DNA of 9,116 bases from assembly GCA_025056955.1 (NCBI GenBank), contig JANWYL010000113.1:1-9116 (forward strand), in the 5' to 3' direction. Below are positions 5,003 to 9,116 of the stretch, in pieces (the first letter of the stretch is position 1; each line of letters begins with the position of its first letter). The notes under the pieces are model-generated. The model was not told where the DNA came from and did no database searches. It saw only the letters and a list, made by a program, of their open reading frames with translations. Source of the DNA: Sandaracinaceae bacterium. GTDB taxonomy: Bacteria; Myxococcota_A; Polyangia; Polyangiales; Sandaracinaceae. A program made the translations under genes and the position numbers.

Positions 5003-6253
5003 ATGGACTTCCCCTACTTTTTCACTTGGACAGCCCAGCGGGCAGCCACGCCCATTGCCATCCGGGGAGGCAAAGGGGTGTGGTTTGAAACAGAAGAAGG
5101 TCTCTGGCTCGACTTTGGCTCCTTGAGCTATCAGGCCAACCTTGGACACGGCTCAGAGCGGATGGTGCGGGCGATCCAGCGGCAGTGCGAACGCCTCCTT
5201 CTCACCTTGCCAAATGGGATCTATCCCGAAAAAGAAGCCCTCGCACGCGCCCTCCTTGAGAAAGCGCCTTCGGGCTTTTCAAAGGTCTTTTTTACCCTTG
5301 GAGGCGCAGAAGCCGTCGAAAATGCAGTAAAAATTGCGCGGCTTTTCACAGGCCGCTACAAAACGATTTCCCGTTACCGGAGCTACCATGGGGCAACCCT
5401 TGGCGCCCTTGCCCTTTCCGGCGACTACCGCCGCCCTCCCCTTGAGCCCCTGGGCCCTGGGGCAATCCACGTGCTCGATTGTTATGTTTCGCGCTTGCCT
5501 GGGGGGGCTCAGTCGATTGAAGGCGGAGGTTCCGCCGACGCGATTGCGCTGACCGCCAAACTTGAAGGCCCTCGTTCAATTGCGGCGATTGTGGTCGAGC
5601 CCGTTCCTGGCCAAAACGGTTGCCTGGTGCCACCGCCCGGCTACTGGGACGCTTTGCGCCGCATCGCCGATGCAGAGGGGGCCGTTTTGATCGCCGACTG
5701 CGTCCTCAATGGATTTGGCCGCTTGGGCACCTACTATGGCTTCGAAGCGGTTGGAGAAGCCGCGCCCGACATCATTGTGCTCAGCAAAGCCCTCACAGGA
5801 GGCTATGCCCCCCTGGGTGCTCTCCTTGTGCACGATCGGATCGCCCGCCACTTCGACGACCACGTGCTCTATGCAGGCCTGACCTTCTACGGTCATCCTT
5901 TGGGGGTTGGCGCAGCCCTCGAAGCCGTGCGCATCTATGAAGAGGAGGGCTTGATCCAAAGGGCAAGCGAACTCGCAAAACCCTTTGCCTCTTTGCTCCA
6001 TGCCTTTCAAGACCGCTGGCCTGAGCTTGTCCCAAAAACGCGGGCGATTGGCCTTCTTGGGGCATTCGAGCTCAACATGAAGCAAGAAGCCTTCGAGCGC
6101 TTCGTTAAATCCCTTCGAGCTGAACGCATTCACCTTCACATCAACCATGGTTTTCGCACGGTCATCTTGGCCCCTCCTCTTGTAATTCATGCCCATGAGC
6201 TCGAGGAAGGCTTTGCACGGATTGAGCGAGCGCTTCTTGCAAGTGTGCAGTGA
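5003..6253 (+). CDS. Class III PLP-dependent aminotransferase
   Basis: A 416-residue fold-type I aminotransferase of class III, the group including ornithine, GABA, acetylornithine, taurine and beta-alanine transaminases. It is cytoplasmic and forms dimers in this family. The cofactor site is readable: GGAEAVENAVKIAR (100-113) for the phosphate, Y128-H129-G130 stacking on the ring, E199 in VVEPV, D232 pairing with the ring nitrogen, the Schiff-base lysine K262 in LSKALTGGYAPLGA (260-273), and T294 in TFYGHPLG. C-terminal FRTVILAPPLVI (384-395) is the strand that usually carries a substrate-contacting Arg. One oddity is that the near-invariant D-E-V after the ring-binding Asp reads D232-C233-V234. 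The ATG at 5003 was chosen because class III enzymes begin close to this 'YFFTW' segment; a TTG at 4946 would add 19 unsupported residues. No strong ribosome site precedes it. The substrate cannot be assigned. Confidence 0.92.
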   Translation: MDFPYFFTWTAQRAATPIAIRGGKGVWFETEEGLWLDFGSLSYQANLGHGSERMVRAIQRQCERLLLTLPNGIYPEKEALARALLEKAPSGFSKVFFTLGGAEAVENAVKIARLFTGRYKTISRYRSYHGATLGALALSGDYRRPPLEPLGPGAIHVLDCYVSRLPGGAQSIEGGGSADAIALTAKLEGPRSIAAIVVEPVPGQNGCLVPPPGYWDALRRIADAEGAVLIADCVLNGFGRLGTYYGFEAVGEAAPDIIVLSKALTGGYAPLGALLVHDRIARHFDDHVLYAGLTFYGHPLGVGAALEAVRIYEEEGLIQRASELAKPFASLLHAFQDRWPELVPKTRAIGLLGAFELNMKQEAFERFVKSLRAERIHLHINHGFRTVILAPPLVIHAHELEEGFARIERALLASVQ

Positions 6254-6296
6254 GTCGCAAAGCTTTCCCTTGACCCCCCACTCCATGAGGGTGCGA

Positions 6297-6752
6297 ATGC
6301 ATCAACACGCAAAAACAGCGCTCCTCGTCATTCTTGTTTTCGTGGGCTGGCTTGCGCCTTCCGCAACCTGTCGAGGAGAAGAGCCCCCTTCAACCTCAAG
6401 TCCAATCGCCGTGCAGTGGGCCGCTGGGCCACAACCAGAGCTTTTGGCAGCACCCATTGTGATGGGAGGCCTCGGTGTGGCAGCCATCGCGGGTGGTATT
6501 GTCTTTTTTCACCTTGCAAGCGAACGACATGGAGAAGCGCTCCTCCCTCAAACCACCCAAGCGCGCGCACTTGCGCTTTCACGAGAAATCAATGACCTCT
6601 CCTCTATCTCTACTGCGCTTTTTGTTGGGGGAGGCGTTGCCCTTGGGATCAGTGCGCTGTGGTCACTCATTCTCCCCTTCTCATCCCACCCTATCCCCCC
6701 AACCCGCACCCGAGCCCATCTTAATGGGTTATCGCTTGAGTTCAAGTTTTAA
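6297..6752 (+). CDS. Small secreted protein with two C-terminal membrane helices
   Basis: A 151-residue protein. A signal peptide (about 1-23, MHQHAKTALLVILVFVGWLA) is followed by a short linker. Two Gly/Ala-rich hydrophobic helices lie at about 51-73 (APIVMGGLGVAAIAGGIVFF) and 104-127 (STALFVGGGVALGISALW). They are separated by a polar loop (74-103), and the protein ends in LNGLSLEFKF. The same two-helix layout closes many larger myxobacterial repeat or PEGA-type envelope proteins; here it stands almost alone. That likeness is from memory, not a search. The ATG at 6297 has GAGGG 5 bases upstream. An ATG at 6285 would add four residues (MRVR) but lacks a ribosome site. The gene lies 43 bases after the aminotransferase and 4 bases before the next lipoprotein, so it is probably in the same operon. 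Function unknown. Confidence 0.72.
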   Translation: MHQHAKTALLVILVFVGWLAPSATCRGEEPPSTSSPIAVQWAAGPQPELLAAPIVMGGLGVAAIAGGIVFFHLASERHGEALLPQTTQARALALSREINDLSSISTALFVGGGVALGISALWSLILPFSSHPIPPTRTRAHLNGLSLEFKF

Positions 6753-6756
6753 TCAT

Positions 6757-7254
6757 ATGCAACGACTCAAAGGAATTGCGTCTTTCGCATTTTTTCTTGT
6801 AGGGTCTTCTTGCTCTTTCTCGCCCATTCCTCTTGAAGGGCGCTTTTGCCGCTCAAACAGTGATTGCATCCAAGGATATACCTGTTCAGAGGAAGGTCAG
6901 TGCATCCCCACACCCGATATGGGCCGAATTGATGGAGGCAAACGCGATGGAGGAAGGCGAGACGCTTCGAGGGTGGATGCCCCCCTTGATGGCAATGGTG
7001 AAAATGATGTTGCTTTGGATTCTTCCTCAGTTGACACCCACCAAGAAGCCAAAACACCATTTGGTGAAGACGCGATATCCCGAGACTCCTCCTTTGACGC
7101 GCCGATTGAAGCCACAGATTGGGATGGGGGGTTATCAAAAGAAGGTGATGCACTGGATGCAAGCACCCACTACGACACCAACGATGGTTTGGACTCACCG
7201 AACGAATTGGAGGATGCTTATGTGAAAAGCAATCTCGGTGATGGAGATGGGTAG
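6757..7254 (+). CDS. Putative lipoprotein with a four-Cys motif and Asp-rich tail
   Basis: A 165-residue protein. The N-terminus MQRLKGIASFAFFLVGSSC looks like a lipoprotein signal with C19 lipidated, although Gly at -3 makes the lipobox weak. Next comes a regular motif C31-x5-C37-x5-C43-x5-C49 (GRFCRSNSDCIQGYTCSEE), the same C-x5-C-x5-C spacing that recurs in the lipoprotein at 162-770. From residue 54 to the end the sequence is low-complexity and rich in Asp and Gly with D-G-G and D-A repeats, strongly acidic and likely disordered. In myxobacterial relatives such a tail normally links to a folded domain; here the protein simply stops. The ATG at 6757 is 4 bases after the preceding stop, implying translational coupling since no Shine-Dalgarno is evident. 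An in-frame ATG at 6724 overlaps the previous gene and is less likely. Function unknown; surface display is an inference. Confidence 0.78.
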   Translation: MQRLKGIASFAFFLVGSSCSFSPIPLEGRFCRSNSDCIQGYTCSEEGQCIPTPDMGRIDGGKRDGGRRDASRVDAPLDGNGENDVALDSSSVDTHQEAKTPFGEDAISRDSSFDAPIEATDWDGGLSKEGDALDASTHYDTNDGLDSPNELEDAYVKSNLGDGDG

Positions 7255-7273
7255 CAGGACATGCAAAGATCAC

Positions 7274-7301
7274 CCATCCCTCATTTTCTCGAAAGGGATG
7301 G
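7274..7301. terminator. Stem-loop between convergent genes (possible bidirectional terminator)
   Basis: CCATCCCT (7274-7281) pairs perfectly with AGGGATGG (7294-7301) around a 12-base loop, an 8-bp stem. It sits 19 bases after the Asp-rich lipoprotein stop and covers the last codons of the opposing gene. There is no U-tract on either side, so intrinsic termination is uncertain. Confidence 0.35.
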
Positions 7302-7577
7302 ACTGGGTGTGGGAAGGGAGGCAGTGGGTAAAGCACCCTGAAGAAATGCATCGGGCACCCGTGCTCCAAGGGATTGGATGAGTTCGATCGCAAGCCGCTT
7401 GCGGCTTTCGATCTCGGGGGCCAGCTCAGGGGCCTCTTTGGCTTCGACTTCGGCCTGCTTGAGGAGCGCCCTGGCCCGAGCAATCGCCTCGCTTCGGAGG
7501 CCCATTTCGCGAAAGCGTTCGGCTTGAACAAGAAGCATATCGATCCTTTCGAGAGGGCTTGTCGTCCGTCGTGTCAT
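7281..7577 (-). CDS. Small helical protein of unknown function
   Basis: A 98-residue protein with no signal peptide, so probably cytoplasmic. Residues 8-72 are predicted to be two or three helices with heptad-like Leu/Ala spacing (LERIDMLLVQAERFREMG, then LRSEAIARARALLKQAEVEA), resembling a single tetratricopeptide-like hairpin or short coiled coil. The C-terminal 18 residues are Pro/Ser-rich and likely disordered. The ATG at 7577 is supported by GGGAG 5 bases upstream; the frame could start at a TTG at 7589, but that codon lies before the ribosome site. It is divergent from pyruvate kinase with 65 bases between starts and convergent with the Asp-rich lipoprotein. I do not recognise a family; a scaffold or small partner protein is possible. 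Confidence 0.65.
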   Translation of the reverse strand: MTRRTTSPLERIDMLLVQAERFREMGLRSEAIARARALLKQAEVEAKEAPELAPEIESRKRLAIELIQSLGARVPDAFLQGALPTASLPTPSPSLSRK

Positions 7578-7615
7578 TGCCGCTCCCAATGTGTGTCGTG
7601 ATGGAGGTGCGGCAA
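7577..7615. promoter_or_regulatory. Inverted repeat in the pyruvate kinase divergent region
   Basis: TTGCCGC (7577-7583) and GCGGCAA (7609-7615) are perfect 7-base inverted copies separated by 25 bases. They lie in the 65-base gap between divergent starts and could be an operator. The left arm covers the ribosome site and start of the minus-strand gene, so coincidence is possible. No consensus promoter is visible. Confidence 0.25.
7583..7587 (-). promoter_or_regulatory. Ribosome binding site deciding the start of the 98-residue protein
   Basis: GGGAG on the minus strand is 5 bases before the ATG at 7577. Its position downstream of the TTG at 7589 rules against that codon as the start. Confidence 0.65.
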
Positions 7616-7642
7616 GATCCAGACGTGTAGTAAAAAAAGCCC

Positions 7643-9049
7643 ATGCTCAGGCGGGTCAAAATCGTCTGCACGATTGGTCCGGCGGTGATGAGCCGGGAAA
7701 TGATGGAGCGCTTGGTTGATGCCGGGATGGACTGTGCGCGCCTCAATTTTTCTCACGGAACCCACGAAAGCCACCGCGAGGCAGCGCTTCTTGTGCGCGA
7801 AGCCAGTGGCCGGGCCAGGCGCCCAATTGCCCTCCTTGCTGATCTTTGCGGGCCCAAAATGAGGGTCGGCCGATTCGCCCAAGGACGCGTCGAGCTTCGG
7901 CCTGGCGCGCGCTTCGTGCTCACAACGCGCGATGTGCTTGGAGATGAGCACATCGTGAGCCAGACCTACGAGGCCCTGCCAAGGGATGTGGGGCCAGGCA
8001 CCATCATTTTGCTCGACGATGGGCTCATTCGGCTTCGCGTGGTCGAGACCACAGCAACTGATGTGATCACAGAGGTGGAAGTGGGGGGAGAGCTCAGCGA
8101 TCGGAAGGGCATGAACATTCCCGGCGCGCCTCTTTCTACCCCTGCCCTCACTCCCAAAGACAGAGAAGATCTGCGCTTCGCCGTTGAGGAGCTCAAAGTC
8201 GACTACGTGGCCCTTTCTTTTGTTCGGCGCCCCGAAGACGTCGAAGAAGCAATGGCGATCGCACGCGGTACACCGATCATTGCCAAAATCGAAAAACCGG
8301 AAGCCATACAAAACCTTGAGCAAATCCTCGATCGCGTGGACGGCGGTGTCATGGTGGCAAGGGGTGATCTCGGCGTCGAAGTTGGGCCGGAATGGGTGCC
8401 CCTCCTCCAGAAAAAGATCATCCGCGAGGCCAATCGCCGCGGAAAACTCGTGATCACTGCAACCCAGATGCTCGACTCGATGGTGCGCAACCCGCGGCCC
8501 ACCCGAGCTGAAGCCGCAGACGTGGCCAATGCCCTTCTTGACGGAAGCGATGCGATCATGCTTTCGAATGAAACCGCATCTGGGAAGTATCCCATCGAAG
8601 CGGTTCGCATGATGGATGCGATTGCGCGAGCGGTAGAAGAAGAGATGCTTAAATTCGAGCCGAGATCCGCTGATTTTTTGCAGGAAAAAAGCTGGGGCTT
8701 TACAAGCGCAGCAGCCATAGCGGCTGCAAGGCTCAGCTATCTCTTGCCGCTTAAGGCGATCGTCACCTTCACCCGCGACGGCCGGACAGCCCGGATCCTC
8801 AGTGAAAACCGGCCACGGGCTCCCGTGATTGCAATCACCTCGAGACCCGAAGTCGCAAGCCGCCTGGCCCTGGAGTGGGGGGTTTTTCCGCGTGTCGAAA
8901 TACCTCCTGACGATCTCGAAGAAACCTTAAGAATCGCCACTTCACTTCTTGTGCGGGAGGGCTTTTGCCAGCGAGGCGATGAGTTTGCGCTCGTCATCGG
9001 ATGGCCTCTTTCGGCGGGAAGCAACACTGTGAAGCTTCACCGCCTCTAG
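7643..9049 (+). CDS. pyk: Pyruvate kinase
   Basis: A complete 468-residue pyruvate kinase, which transfers phosphate from phosphoenolpyruvate to ADP in the last step of glycolysis, as a cytoplasmic tetramer. The TIM barrel begins VKIVCTIGPA (5-14) and RLNFSHG (33-39, with R33, N35 and S37 at the substrate/metal site). A B domain spans roughly 75-165, with LLDDGLI (123-129). The signature IIAKIEKPEAIQNL (212-225) holds catalytic K215 and Mg ligand E217; D242 lies in ARGDLGVEVG. T273 is in ITATQMLDSM, followed by MLSNETASGKYP (306-317), where Asn replaces the more common Gly. The C-terminal regulatory domain (about 345-468) has the TRDGRTARILSENRPRAPV loop (377-395) and ends VIGWPLSAGSNTVKL. 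Length is normal for bacteria. A stop at 7631 blocks any much earlier start; the ATG at 7643 lacks a clear Shine-Dalgarno. The effector that regulates it cannot be read from the sequence. Confidence 0.97.
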   Translation: MLRRVKIVCTIGPAVMSREMMERLVDAGMDCARLNFSHGTHESHREAALLVREASGRARRPIALLADLCGPKMRVGRFAQGRVELRPGARFVLTTRDVLGDEHIVSQTYEALPRDVGPGTIILLDDGLIRLRVVETTATDVITEVEVGGELSDRKGMNIPGAPLSTPALTPKDREDLRFAVEELKVDYVALSFVRRPEDVEEAMAIARGTPIIAKIEKPEAIQNLEQILDRVDGGVMVARGDLGVEVGPEWVPLLQKKIIREANRRGKLVITATQMLDSMVRNPRPTRAEAADVANALLDGSDAIMLSNETASGKYPIEAVRMMDAIARAVEEEMLKFEPRSADFLQEKSWGFTSAAAIAAARLSYLLPLKAIVTFTRDGRTARILSENRPRAPVIAITSRPEVASRLALEWGVFPRVEIPPDDLEETLRIATSLLVREGFCQRGDEFALVIGWPLSAGSNTVKLHRL

Positions 9050-9116
9050 GGAGGCGTTTGGAAAGCACCGCATGGCCAATCACCAGGGCTGCAATCATGG
9101 CCGTTTCCACCCGAAG
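8994..9116 (-). CDS. rsmE: Probable 16S rRNA (uracil1498-N3)-methyltransferase RsmE, C-terminal end (partial)
   Basis: The minus strand is open from the window edge to a TGA at 8996-8994 and reads LRVETAMIAALVIGHAVL. RsmE proteins end with a conserved L-R-x-E-T-A helix that forms part of the SPOUT-fold knot holding S-adenosylmethionine; RsmE methylates U1498 of 16S rRNA. The match is short but specific in my judgement. The remaining 22 residues (from S-K-R-L-P) look like an unconserved tail and are encoded antisense to the end of pyruvate kinase, giving a 56-base convergent overlap. The start lies outside the window. Only about 40 residues are visible, so the identity is probable rather than certain. 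Confidence 0.6.
   Translation of the reverse strand, partial: LRVETAMIAALVIGHAVLSKRLPRGGEASQCCFPPKEAIR

Noticed and set aside
5576..6286. Long minus-strand open frame opposite the aminotransferase
   Set aside because: It is a shadow of a complete aminotransferase with all cofactor residues; its own translation shows no family motif.
6475..6756. Upstream extension of the Asp-rich lipoprotein frame
   Set aside because: It overlaps the two-helix membrane protein in another frame and would place the lipoprotein signal about 95 residues inside.
7574..8323. Minus-strand open frame of about 250 residues opposite pyruvate kinase
   Set aside because: It is antisense to the conserved barrel of pyruvate kinase and contains no recognisable domain.
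1..9116. CRISPR array, tRNA, rRNA, insertion sequence, toxin-antitoxin or defence genes
   Set aside because: No regularly spaced repeats, cloverleaf-like sequence, transposase motif or terminal inverted repeats, and no protein pair resembling such systems was seen by eye.

Overview
The window is a dense stretch of bacterial chromosome. Its gene style fits the Myxococcota or a related deltaproteobacterial lineage: Cys-rich lipoproteins with tandem C-x5-C modules, a lipoprotein with a 'GRFCRSNSDC' motif followed by an Asp-rich tail, a lipoprotein with a proline-rich end, and a small secreted protein with two C-terminal membrane segments. The placement rests on gene style only; there is no rRNA or marker phylogeny here.

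Layout. Positions 1-4395 are read on the minus strand. In the direction of transcription they hold an M20 metallopeptidase of carboxypeptidase G2 type (4395-3145), a proline-tailed Cys-repeat lipoprotein (3079-2546), a universal stress protein (2471-2031), an arginase/agmatinase-superfamily ureohydrolase (2028-946) and a Cys-rich lipoprotein (770-162). What looks like the signal peptide of another exported protein runs off the left edge (65-1). The stress-protein and ureohydrolase genes are 2 bases apart and are almost certainly cotranscribed.

A short divergent control region (4396-4492) separates this block from a plus-strand block: a small secreted protein (4493-4942), a class III PLP-dependent aminotransferase (5003-6253), a small secreted two-helix membrane protein (6297-6752) and an Asp-rich lipoprotein (6757-7254). 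This block meets a small minus-strand helical protein (7577-7281) head-on. That gene diverges from pyruvate kinase (7643-9049). The right edge holds the 3' end of a minus-strand gene whose C-terminus resembles the 16S rRNA methyltransferase RsmE; its reading frame overlaps the end of pyruvate kinase.

How the genes may work together. Three enzymes around the divergent region (M20 amidohydrolase, ureohydrolase, class III aminotransferase) could form an amino-acid salvage route, for example deacylation, guanidino cleavage to an omega-amino acid, then transamination. This is inference from family and proximity. The active-site loops of the ureohydrolase and aminotransferase are unusual enough that substrates cannot be assigned. 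I see no mobile element, CRISPR array, tRNA, rRNA or recognisable defence system. The most unusual material is the set of repeat-built Cys-rich lipoproteins.
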